Shown one piece after another: positions 1 through 7,767 of a DNA stretch of 64,000 nucleotides; within the stretch, counting starts at the first letter, position 1; each line of letters begins with the position of its first letter. The DNA lies in assembly GCF_005771675.1 (NCBI RefSeq), contig NZ_VAJM01000001.1, forward strand, positions 248,001 to 312,000. Direction: 5' to 3'. The translations under genes were made by a program, and so were the position numbers. The notes under the pieces are model-generated. The model saw only the letters and a list, made by a program, of their open reading frames with translations. It searched no databases and was not told the DNA's origin. Origin of the DNA: Hymenobacter jeollabukensis. GTDB lineage: Bacteria > Bacteroidota > Bacteroidia > Cytophagales > Hymenobacteraceae.

Positions 1-19
1 GCAATGCTTCGTCGGGGCG

Positions 20-538
20 TTATTCATTGTTCACGTCCAATTCTTCCCAGGTTTTGCGGCTGAGGTTAAGCTTGACGTTAAAATAACATATCCCGCCATC
101 CCACACTTGGATAATTCTCTTTTTCCAGCCGGAGCCATCCGCCCCACAAAATCCGTTAATCCAGACCCGCTTTTCACCAGCAGTATCGATGACGGCAATC
201 AACTGGCGTTTGTATCCTTTTGAATTCAGTAAAGGGCCAGTGTAGCCGTGCTGACGCTGGTACCGGTTCCAAGCCGCTACGCTCTGCTGCAATAACGAAT
301 CTGTTAGTACCAATTCACGTGGAGTTAACTCCAGATTGGTGGCGCCGCCGAATAATTCCTTGCGGCTATCCCGATAGAAGTACTCATCGGTTTTGTCGTA
401 TGAAAGGACAGCCATGGTGTCTAGGTCACGGGATGGTGATATTATTTCCCAGTCATCCACAGGCTGGGTCGACTGAGTCGGCTGAGTCGTCCGACAGTTC
501 ACCAGTAACAAGATTAGAATCAGAGCTACATATTTCAT
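20..538 (-). CDS. Small predicted lipoprotein
   Basis: The 172-residue product begins with a short signal peptide whose hydrophobic stretch ends in LLLVNC, a lipobox with the lipidated Cys at residue 15, followed by a T/Q/P-rich linker. A membrane-anchored lipoprotein, probably of the outer membrane, is therefore likely. I do not recognise the rest, which is mixed polar and aromatic with only two further Cys residues. It starts 7 nt after the stop of the upstream TonB-dependent receptor on the same strand, so the two are probably co-transcribed and this may be an accessory lipoprotein of that receptor. Its codon use is less GC-rich than that of the receptor. The function is unknown. Confidence 0.75.
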   Translation of the reverse strand: MKYVALILILLLVNCRTTQPTQSTQPVDDWEIISPSRDLDTMAVLSYDKTDEYFYRDSRKELFGGATNLELTPRELVLTDSLLQQSVAAWNRYQRQHGYTGPLLNSKGYKRQLIAVIDTAGEKRVWINGFCGADGSGWKKRIIQVWDGGICYFNVKLNLSRKTWEELDVNNE

Positions 539-545
539 TTCGTGT

Positions 546-3209
546 TCAGTTCAGCCCGTACGTTACCGAAAGGTAGTACAGCCCGCCCACGCTCGGGCCG
601 CCGAGAAAGGACACATAGTAGTCGTTCAGCACGTTGGTGGCGCCGAGCTTGAAGCGCAGGTCGGGCTTGGGCACGGTGTAGCTTAGCTGCGCATCGAGGG
701 TGCCGTAGGCCGGCACGTAGCCGGTGACCAGGAAGGTCTGCGAGTAGTAGCGCTGCTGCCAGCGGTAGTTCAGCCCGAAACCCAGGCCGCAGAAGGCGTG
801 CTCGTGGCCCAGGCTGAGGTTGTAGATCCAGCGCGGGGTGTTGAAGCCGTCTTCCAGCCCGTCGCCCGACTCGGTGCGGCGCAGGCGGGCGTAGGTGGCG
901 TTGGCCCCGGCCAGCAGGCCGCCGGGCAGCTCGTAGCGCAGGCCCAGGGAGCCGCCGTAGTTGCTCACGCGGCTCTGGGAGTTGGTCCAGAGACGGTAGC
1001 GGGCCTGGGTGGCGCGGGCATTCAGGGCGGTGGCCACGGCATTGGGGTCGGCGGCGGGGCTAAGGGGCTGGCCGGCGGCATCAAGCGGCACGTAGGCTTC
1101 CACCTGGGCAATGAAGTCCTGGTAGCGGTTGTAGTAGAAGTCCACGTCGAGCAGCAGCCGGCCGCCCGGCAGCAGGGCCGCCTTGTAGCCTAGCTCCAGG
1201 GAGCGGATGTGCTCGGGCCGCAGGTAAGTGTAAGGGTTCTTGCGCAGCAGGCCCTGGTTGTGCCCGATGGCGAGGCGGCGCTTGTCCGCCGCCGGGGCGC
1301 CGCTGGTATTGGCGTTGACTTCGGCCGTCACGGCGGCGTTGAACTGGTCGATGCTGCTGCGCAGGTAGCTGTTTTCGAACACGCCATCGGACATCACCCG
1401 CAGCCCGCCGATGCGCTTCACCTGCCCGCTGTTCACGTTCGAAAAGCCCTCGAACAGGCTCGGAAACCGGTAGCCGCTCTGGTAGCTCAACCGGAAGTGG
1501 TGCCGCGCGGTGGGCGACAGGACGGCCGTCAGCCGCGGGTTCAGGCGGACCGCGAAGTAGTCGTTTTTGTCGGCGCGCAGGGTGGCCGTGAGGCGCAGCC
1601 GCTCGCGCCAGAGCCGGGCGCCGGCCTGCACGAAGCCGCCGGTCTTGCCGTAGGTGAGCGGGCTGAACTGGTCCTTGCCCGGCTCGGGGTTGATAAAGTA
1701 ATTGCCGTCGGGCACGATGACGTAGGTGCGGTGGTCGAGGCCGGCGCGCAGGTCGTAGCGGGCGGGCAGGGCGGCCCAGGGGCCGCCGCGCAGGGCCTGG
1801 GCCACATCCACCTGGGTTTCGGCGTGGATGAGGTCGGCCCGCACCCGCAGCGCGGCGCCCTGGTCCCAGTTGTTGATGTCGGCCAGCTCCCGCAGTTTGG
1901 CCTCGAAGGCCGGCGTGCCGGGCTGCAGGCGGCCGGCATCGGCGGCCAGGCGGGCGGCAGCGTGGGCCTGCCCGACCGACTGCCCGGCCTGCACGGCGGC
2001 GTTCCAGGCGGCGGTGTAGTCGGTTTTCCACTGCGCGTCCGACTTGAAGCTGCGGTCCAGGTTTTCGGCGGCGGAGCGCAGGTTGTAGCTGCGGCCGGTG
2101 TTTTCGTGGGTGAAGTAGGCCCGGGCCTGCACCAGCGGTGTGGTCAGCGCCAGGGCGTGCTGCTGCAAGGTGTAGCCCGCCAGCCGAAAGCGGTTGGAGC
2201 GTTGGTACACGTTGTCGAGGCCGGCCACGCGGTAGGTGTAGGCCAGCTCGGTGCGGGCCGCGGGGCGGAAGTGCAGGGCCGCGTCGGCCTTGAGGTTGCG
2301 CAGGCGGTAGTCCACCACGTCCAGCTCGCGGTAGCCGGTGCGGGCCACGGTGTAGTCCTTGCCGCCCAAAGTGAACGTGGAGCGGTTCGACGACTCGTTG
2401 CCGTAGCCGCTCACCGGGTCGTAGGCCGGGTTCGAGGGGCCGCCGGGCAGCCCGGCCGAGGCATTGCCCTGCGGGTAAAGGTCCGTCAGGTCGCCTGCGA
2501 CCCAGTCGTAGCCGCGGGTGTAAGTACCGTTGACTTTGAACGCCCACTTCGAACTCAGCACCCGGGCGTAGCGCAGGCTGGTTTCGCTGAAGAGCCGGGC
2601 GGCGCTGTTGGGGTCGTTCAGGTGGTTGACGCCGGTTTTTTGCAGCCCGCTCAGCCCCTCGGAGCTGAACGGGCTGCGGGTCGTGAAGTTGGCCAGCCCG
2701 TTGATGGCGTTCAGCCCGTAGAGCGCCGCCGCCGTGCCCGGCACGATTTCCACCGCCGCAATATCCAGGTCACTCGGCCCGAGGGCATTGCCGATGGGCC
2801 CGCCGATGTGCGGCGCCTGGTTGTCGATGCCGTCGACCAGCTGGGCAAAGCGTACGTTGGTGGTATTGGCGAAACCGCGGGCGTTGATGACCTTGAAGCC
2901 CAGGCTGGGCGTAATCACCTGCACGCCCTTCACCCCCTCAATGGCCTCGAAAAACGAGGGCGCCGGCGTCAGGCGCAGAGCCCGGGCGCTTAGCTTCTCC
3001 ACCGTCACCGGCGACTGAAGGATGCTTTCCTCGACCCGCGAGGCCGCCACTACCACCTCGCCCAGGGCAATGGGCGCCCGGCGGGCGGTATCGGCCGGCG
3101 TGGCAGCACTAGTCGTCGGCACGGTTTGGGCCGTAGCCGCGCCGAGTGGCCAGGCCGTCAGGCAGGAAAGCGCGGCGGCGGGCCGCAACCAGCGTAGCAA
3201 TTCGCTCAT
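546..3209 (-). CDS. TonB-dependent outer-membrane receptor, candidate molybdate/tungstate uptake
   Basis: This is a TonB-dependent receptor of about 887 residues: signal peptide ending near ATAQ, a plug domain (SPVTVEKLS, then the GVKGVQVITP region and GTAAALYGLNAINGLAN around residues 60-180), then a long beta-barrel ending in aromatic/polar strands (YLSVTYGLN). The ATG at 3209 is preferred over an in-frame ATG 42 nt upstream because a normal signal peptide begins there (MSELLRWLRPAAALS). Such receptors import scarce ligands across the outer membrane using TonB energy. The upstream gene encodes a ModE-like DNA-binding protein, and a ModE-type operator overlaps a -7 box in front of this gene, so a molybdenum- or tungsten-containing ligand is inferred. 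No modABC genes lie in the window. Confidence 0.9.
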   Translation of the reverse strand: MSELLRWLRPAAALSCLTAWPLGAATAQTVPTTSAATPADTARRAPIALGEVVVAASRVEESILQSPVTVEKLSARALRLTPAPSFFEAIEGVKGVQVITPSLGFKVINARGFANTTNVRFAQLVDGIDNQAPHIGGPIGNALGPSDLDIAAVEIVPGTAAALYGLNAINGLANFTTRSPFSSEGLSGLQKTGVNHLNDPNSAARLFSETSLRYARVLSSKWAFKVNGTYTRGYDWVAGDLTDLYPQGNASAGLPGGPSNPAYDPVSGYGNESSNRSTFTLGGKDYTVARTGYRELDVVDYRLRNLKADAALHFRPAARTELAYTYRVAGLDNVYQRSNRFRLAGYTLQQHALALTTPLVQARAYFTHENTGRSYNLRSAAENLDRSFKSDAQWKTDYTAAWNAAVQAGQSVGQAHAAARLAADAGRLQPGTPAFEAKLRELADINNWDQGAALRVRADLIHAETQVDVAQALRGGPWAALPARYDLRAGLDHRTYVIVPDGNYFINPEPGKDQFSPLTYGKTGGFVQAGARLWRERLRLTATLRADKNDYFAVRLNPRLTAVLSPTARHHFRLSYQSGYRFPSLFEGFSNVNSGQVKRIGGLRVMSDGVFENSYLRSSIDQFNAAVTAEVNANTSGAPAADKRRLAIGHNQGLLRKNPYTYLRPEHIRSLELGYKAALLPGGRLLLDVDFYYNRYQDFIAQVEAYVPLDAAGQPLSPAADPNAVATALNARATQARYRLWTNSQSRVSNYGGSLGLRYELPGGLLAGANATYARLRRTESGDGLEDGFNTPRWIYNLSLGHEHAFCGLGFGLNYRWQQRYYSQTFLVTGYVPAYGTLDAQLSYTVPKPDLRFKLGATNVLNDYYVSFLGGPSVGGLYYLSVTYGLN

Positions 3210-3295
3210 GTAGTAACCCCAGTGAAGTCGTCGGCGGGGCGGCTCAGCCACCCGCTATGCCGGGAAAGGGCGCTTCGTTTGCAACCGCAACGATG

Positions 3296-3319
3296 CGTTA
3301 TTCCCGGTCAAACATAACG
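3296..3319 (-). promoter_or_regulatory. ModE-like operator overlapping a -7 promoter element
   Basis: The sequence shows an inverted repeat CGTTAT-N12-ATAACG. The E. coli ModE operator, as I remember it, has the same half-sites and spacing. Read on the minus strand, TATGTTTG (3316 to 3309) matches the Bacteroidota -7 consensus TAnnTTTG and overlaps one operator half-site. A bound regulator would block the promoter of the TonB-dependent receptor. No clear -33 TTG was found. The predicted leader is about 90 nt. Confidence 0.6.
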
Positions 3320-3341
3320 ACACTTCACCCGCTGGGTTACG

Positions 3342-3701
3342 CTAGCCGTGCAGGCGGGCGGTTTCGGCTTCCACAAAGGCCTGAAAGCGAAGCTGCAGCG
3401 CCTCGAAATCGGCTACGGCCTGCGCGCCGGCATCCGTCAGGTGCGCCCCGCCGCCGCGCTGCCCGCCGGTTTGGGTGCTCACCAGCGGCACCCGCGCCTG
3501 GGTGTTCATCGAGCTGACCAGCTCCCAGGCCCGCTTGTAGGACATGTTCATGGCCTGCGCGGCCTTGGAAATGGAGCCCAGCAGCTGAATGTGCTGCAGC
3601 AGCTCCAGCCGCCCGATGCCGAGGAATCGGTCCGCGGGGCCTTCGATCCAGAGGCGGCCGTTGACGCGGAAGGTGGCGGGGTCGGGAAAGACGTCTTTCA
3701 T
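3342..3701 (-). CDS. ModE-like winged-helix transcriptional regulator, no molybdate-binding domain
   Basis: The product is about 119 residues and corresponds to the N-terminal DNA-binding domain of ModE/LysR-type molybdate regulators: GRLWIEGP, FLGIGRLELLQHI, then the helix-turn-helix GSISKAAQAMNMSYKRAWELV, and the Gly-rich wing TGGQRGGGAHLTDAG. Full-length ModE also carries C-terminal TOBE/Mop domains that bind molybdate; they are absent here, as in many short ModE relatives. ATG at 3701 is chosen; a TTG three codons upstream is the alternative. It lies directly upstream of, and on the same strand as, the TonB-dependent receptor, with a ModE-type operator between them. It probably controls that receptor; how it senses metal is not visible. 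Confidence 0.85.
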   Translation of the reverse strand: MKDVFPDPATFRVNGRLWIEGPADRFLGIGRLELLQHIQLLGSISKAAQAMNMSYKRAWELVSSMNTQARVPLVSTQTGGQRGGGAHLTDAGAQAVADFEALQLRFQAFVEAETARLHG

Positions 3702-3988
3702 GGAAAACAACGAGCCGCAGGGTTCGGCTTTTCGGCAAAATACGCGCCCCTGCTCTTTCCGACGCCAAAATCAGCTCTGCTTCCGTTCCTTCACCGACCA
3801 TGAGAGTTGGCAGATCATCCAATTTGGAATCAATTTATTACCTTATTCAAGAATTATTTGTTTTATTTGACTAAAACAACCGCCGCGCACCACAGGTTGC
3901 CAGCCTCTGGAATACGCGTAGATTCTGCTTTATCAGCCGTTCGTCCACCATTTGCGCGGCTCTTTGGCCGCCGATAATCCTCTTTGCC
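3702..3988. other. Intergenic region between divergent genes
   Basis: This stretch lies between the ModE-like gene (minus) and the first GT-C gene (plus). Its middle (about 3815-3870) is AT-rich and probably holds promoters, but I could not find a clean TAnnTTTG element. On the minus strand GTATTTTG near 3733-3740 is one base from the consensus and could serve the regulator. No credible ORF was seen. Confidence 0.4.
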
Positions 3989-5695
3989 ATGCCGTTGCTG
4001 TTCAACGCCACTGCTCCGACGCAGGTGGCTCCCGCACGCGCGTCCCGGCCTCGCTCGGCTGCGGCGGCACTGCTCCCCTACTCCGGCCCGGCGCTGCTGG
4101 CGGTGCTGAGCCTGGGCATGCTGGTCAGGGTGTACCACTTCGCCTACGACCGGTCTTTCTTCATCGACGAAATCTACCTGAACGTCAACTTCGTGGGCCG
4201 CAGCTTCTGGCAGCTGGCCACCGAGCCGCTGCTCTACGAGCAGAAAGCCCCCCTGGGCTACCTCTGGACGGTAAAGCTATTCGCCGTGCTGTTTGGACCG
4301 GGGCAGCAGGCGCTGCGCCTGTTTTCGCTGCTCAGCAGCCTGGCCGCCTTGCTAGTGCTGGTGCCGGTGGCCCGGCACTTCCTGCGGCCCTGGGGCGTGG
4401 TGGCCGCCGTGGCCATGCTGGCCGCCTCCGATTCCTGCATCTATCACGCCCTGGAGGCCAAACAGTACGCCGTGGAGCTGCTGGCCACGCTGCTGGCCCT
4501 GTGGCTCTACATCCGCTACCAACCGGTGCCCAGCCTGCGCGGGCAGCTGCAGTGGGGGTTGTTCGGCGCGTTGCTGGTGTGGTTTTCCTTCCCGGTGATA
4601 TTCGTGCTGGCCGGCATGGCCGGGGCCCTGGGCATGGCCGCCCTGCTGCGCCGCGACTGGCGGCAGGTGCGGGCCTACGTGCTGCCCTTCAGCTGCTGGC
4701 TGCTGAGCTTCGGGCTGCAGTACGCGCTCTACATCAGCAAGTTTCCGCAGTCGGCCTGGCTGATGGACTTCTTCGACCAGCAGTACGACGCCTTCATGCC
4801 CTGGTCGCCGACGGCGCTGCTGCCCTGGCTGGCGCACAAAACCTACATGCTCACCCAGCACCCGTTGGGGCTGATGCCGCACAAGGAAGACTCCGAGTTC
4901 CTGCTGTTCTCGCCCTGGCGCTACGTGGTGAAGCTGGGCTGGCTGCACCTGGGCTTTCTGCTGGCCGGCGCCGCCCTGTTGCTGCGCGCCGACCGGCTGA
5001 AGTTCTTCGTGCTCACCCTGCCCATAGCCCTGATGCTGGTGGCCTCGGGACTAGGCGTGTACCCGGTTTTCGAGCGGTTTACGCAGTTTCTGGCCCCGGC
5101 CCTGATGCTGATGGCGGCCTACGGACTCGACCGCTTCCTCTACGCCGCTACGCCCCGCTTCCGGGCCGCGCCGCTGGTGCTGCTCGTCTTCTTCGCCCCG
5201 CCGTTTTACAACACTACGGCCCAGGCCCTGAACCCGAGCCGCTTCAAAAACCGCGAATACAACCGGGAGGTCATCATGTACGTCAACGCCCACTACCAGC
5301 CGGGCGACGTGGTGTACCTGTTCTGGAACATGCGCCACGTGTACGAGTACTATCAGGGCGCCTACGGCCTGCGCTTTACGCCCGTGAAGGGCAGCAACGT
5401 GAAAAACGAGTCGCACAATGCGACGGAGTTCATGCAGAAGCTGCAGCCGGATTTGGCCCGGCTGCAGGGCGCCCGCCGGGTCTGGTTCGTGTACGACTAT
5501 GTGAACCGGGACCCCATCGGGGACTACGCCAACCAGCCGGCCTGGTACCACGAGGACGCATTCAAGCCCACCCAACCGCTGGAAGACTACTTCGCGCAGC
5601 ACGGCCGCCGCATCGATTTCTTCCAGCTGGGCCCGCACACCGCCAGCCTCTACGAAATGCCCCGGCCGGCTGCCGCATCGAGCCCCAAGCCCTGA
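3989..5695 (+). CDS. GT-C membrane glycosyltransferase (ArnT/PMT-like), paralogue 1
   Basis: This polytopic membrane protein of 568 residues has about ten hydrophobic segments. The first loop after TM1 carries the acidic pair typical of GT-C enzymes (DRSFFIDEIYLNVN), followed by QKAPLGYLWTVKLF, as in ArnT and protein mannosyltransferases that use polyprenyl-phosphate sugars on the periplasmic side. A soluble C-terminal domain (YVNAHYQPGDVVYLFWNM onward) ends in a Pro/Ala tail. It is clearly paralogous to the protein at 7768-9531, with the C-terminal domains especially alike. The HAD phosphatase and UbiA genes between the two suggest that they share a donor substrate. Acceptor and sugar are unknown. 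Confidence 0.8.
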   Translation: MPLLFNATAPTQVAPARASRPRSAAAALLPYSGPALLAVLSLGMLVRVYHFAYDRSFFIDEIYLNVNFVGRSFWQLATEPLLYEQKAPLGYLWTVKLFAVLFGPGQQALRLFSLLSSLAALLVLVPVARHFLRPWGVVAAVAMLAASDSCIYHALEAKQYAVELLATLLALWLYIRYQPVPSLRGQLQWGLFGALLVWFSFPVIFVLAGMAGALGMAALLRRDWRQVRAYVLPFSCWLLSFGLQYALYISKFPQSAWLMDFFDQQYDAFMPWSPTALLPWLAHKTYMLTQHPLGLMPHKEDSEFLLFSPWRYVVKLGWLHLGFLLAGAALLLRADRLKFFVLTLPIALMLVASGLGVYPVFERFTQFLAPALMLMAAYGLDRFLYAATPRFRAAPLVLLVFFAPPFYNTTAQALNPSRFKNREYNREVIMYVNAHYQPGDVVYLFWNMRHVYEYYQGAYGLRFTPVKGSNVKNESHNATEFMQKLQPDLARLQGARRVWFVYDYVNRDPIGDYANQPAWYHEDAFKPTQPLEDYFAQHGRRIDFFQLGPHTASLYEMPRPAAASSPKP

Positions 5696-6011
5696 TCGGG
5701 CTTCGGCTGTACCGCAAGGATACGTCGACTGGCAGTTGCCTGCAGTAGTCCACATCAGGCTGTTAGCAGGGTACCGGGCGGGCCTGCCAGGGCAGCCGGC
5801 GACCAGCCGGCCCGGGGCCGGCTGCCCGGTGCTGAGCCTGACCACGGAGCCGAGCTGACCTACCAGGCGCTTGCCAGATCTTGATCAGTACTTCATTTCA
5901 GCCTGAATGGAGCCTATAACCGTCCCAAAAGCGGAATATATTTTTTCCAGTTTTTTATTTAACAATTCGAATAAATTCTATAACATTACATCGGACAATT
6001 AATACATCAAC
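5696..6011. other. Intergenic region with GC-rich hairpin and AT-rich promoter zone
   Basis: The first half holds an 11-bp inverted repeat (5790-5800 with 5817-5827, core GCAGCCGGC) without a T-tract. The second half (5930-6010) turns strongly AT-rich just before the HAD gene and probably contains its promoter, although no perfect TAnnTTTG was found. No ORF or RNA gene was recognised. Confidence 0.45.
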
Positions 6012-6725
6012 ATGGAATGGCAACATATCAAGGCCGTTATCTTCGATGTTGACGGGACGCTGTACACGCAGGGCAAACTCCGCCGGAAGATGCTGGTGGC
6101 GCTGCTGAGTCACTACGCGCTGCGGCCCTGGCGCCTGCGCGACATGCTGATTCTGCGCCGCTTTCGGCACGAGCGGGAGAAAAACCTGACCTACGCCGGC
6201 CCCAACTTGGAAGTGGACCAGTACGCCTGGTGCGCCGACAACCAGCCGGCGGCCATTCCGGCCATCCGCGAGGTGGTGGGCCGCTGGATGTTTGAGCACC
6301 CCAACCGCTACCTGGCCGGCTGCATGTACCCCGGCATCGACGCATTTTTCGCCGCGCTGCGGGCCCGCCGCATTCCCATCGGCATCTACTCCGACTACCC
6401 CGCCCACGCCAAGCTGGCAGCCATGGGGCTGGAGGCTGACGTGGTCATCAGCTCCACCGACGCGGCCGTCAACCGCCTGAAACCCAACCCGCGCGGCCTG
6501 CTGCTGCTGGCCGAAGAGCTGGGTTTGAGGCCCGAGGAATGCCTGTTCATCGGCGACCGGCCCGAACTGGATGGGGAGTGTGCCCGCCGCGCACATATGC
6601 CCTTCCTGCTGGTCGAGCAGAAACCCCTGCCGGAATTCGACTTCTACCACGGCCTCACGCGCCAGCTCCGGGCCACCCAAACCACCACTTCCCATGAACC
6701 AGACACCTGTACTCTCCAACGCTGA
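6012..6725 (+). CDS. HAD-superfamily hydrolase (phosphatase)
   Basis: This is a HAD phosphatase of 237 residues. Motif I is AVIFDVDGTLY (nucleophile Asp and acid Asp), motif II the serine in GIYSDYP, motif III the lysine in RLKPNPRGL, and motif IV GDRPELDGE. A helical cap fills residues 20-110. Its end overlaps the start of the UbiA-type gene by 32 nt, which implies translational coupling. HAD domains occur next to, or fused with, UbiA phosphoribosyltransferases in other bacteria, so removal of a 5-phosphate from polyprenyl-phosphoribose-5-phosphate is a reasonable inferred role; general phosphatase activity is the safe call. Confidence 0.85.
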   Translation: MEWQHIKAVIFDVDGTLYTQGKLRRKMLVALLSHYALRPWRLRDMLILRRFRHEREKNLTYAGPNLEVDQYAWCADNQPAAIPAIREVVGRWMFEHPNRYLAGCMYPGIDAFFAALRARRIPIGIYSDYPAHAKLAAMGLEADVVISSTDAAVNRLKPNPRGLLLLAEELGLRPEECLFIGDRPELDGECARRAHMPFLLVEQKPLPEFDFYHGLTRQLRATQTTTSHEPDTCTLQR

Positions 6726-7725
6726 AGAGACGCCACAGGCCATTATTCCGGCCGGCCTCAAGGACTACGTGGCCATTGCCCGCCCCGACAACTGGGTGAA
6801 AAACGTGTTTATGATGCCCGGGGTGCTCTTCGCCCTCATCGTGTTCAACCCTGCCATCGACGCGGCGCTGCTGGTGAAGGTGGTGCTGGGCATCGTGAGC
6901 ACCTGCCTGGTGGCCTCGGCCAACTACGTCATCAACGAGTACCTCGACGCGGAATTCGACAAGTTTCACCCGCTCAAGAAGAAGCGCACTTCGGTGGTGC
7001 GGGTGGTGAAGCCGGCCCTGGTGTACGCCGAGTGGCTGGGCCTCGCGCTGCTGGGCTTCGCCATTGCCTACCAGATCAGCATGCAGTTTCTGCTGGTGTC
7101 GATGTTTTTGCTGTTCATGGGCGTGATGTACAACGTGCGCCCCTTCCGCACCAAGGAGCGGGCCTACATCGACGTGCTGTCGGAATCGGTGAACAACCCC
7201 ATCCGCTTCGCGCTGGGCTGGTTTACGGTGGCGCCGGTGGTAGCCCTGGCCGACCTGGACTCGTTTCAGCTGCTGAACAGTTTCCCGCCGAGCAGCATCA
7301 TCGTGGCCTACTGGATGGGCGGGGCCTTCCTGATGGCCACCAAGCGCTTCGCCGAGTACCGCCTCATCGGCGACCCGGAGCGCGCCGGGCTGTACCGCCG
7401 CTCGTTTAAGTTCTACACCGAGCACAGCCTGCTCATCTCGATGTTCTTCTACGCCCTCACCTGCGCGTTTTTCCTGGGCATCTTCCTGATCAAGAACCGC
7501 GTGGAGCTGCTGGTGAGCTTCCCCTTCTTCGCCTTGCTGTTTTCGTGGTATCTGCGCATCGGCCTACTCAAGGATTCGCCGGTGCAGGGCTCCGAGAAGC
7601 TGTACACCCGCTACTGGTTTATGACCTACGTGGTGCTCTTCTGCCTGCTGCTGACGGGCCTGATGTTCATCAACATTCCGCCACTGCACAACCTGCTGCA
7701 GGACCACTACAACCTGGGCCGCTAG
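6694..7725 (+). CDS. UbiA-family prenyltransferase resembling decaprenyl-phosphate phosphoribosyltransferase
   Basis: This integral membrane protein of 343 residues has about nine TM segments. Characteristic motifs are ARPDNWVKNV at the N-terminus and the Mg-binding motif NEYLDAEFDKFHPLKKKR, which fits the NxxxDxxxD pattern with the HPxKxxR continuation seen in decaprenyl-phosphate phosphoribose synthases such as Rv3806c, more than in quinone or heme prenyltransferases. Such enzymes join PRPP to polyprenyl phosphate. The ATG at 6694 overlaps the HAD gene by 32 nt; it is preferred to an upstream in-frame ATG because the protein begins normally there. It sits between the HAD gene and the second GT-C gene, which starts 42 nt downstream. 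Confidence 0.8.
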   Translation: MNQTPVLSNAEETPQAIIPAGLKDYVAIARPDNWVKNVFMMPGVLFALIVFNPAIDAALLVKVVLGIVSTCLVASANYVINEYLDAEFDKFHPLKKKRTSVVRVVKPALVYAEWLGLALLGFAIAYQISMQFLLVSMFLLFMGVMYNVRPFRTKERAYIDVLSESVNNPIRFALGWFTVAPVVALADLDSFQLLNSFPPSSIIVAYWMGGAFLMATKRFAEYRLIGDPERAGLYRRSFKFYTEHSLLISMFFYALTCAFFLGIFLIKNRVELLVSFPFFALLFSWYLRIGLLKDSPVQGSEKLYTRYWFMTYVVLFCLLLTGLMFINIPPLHNLLQDHYNLGR

Positions 7726-7767
7726 CCCGCGGGGCCGCCGCATCCTCCACCTCCTGCCCTTCCCGCT

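Noticed and set aside
3210-3295. Molybdenum-cofactor or cobalamin riboswitch in the receptor leader
   Set aside because: No conserved riboswitch core (for example no B12 box) was recognised; control is better explained by the ModE-like operator.
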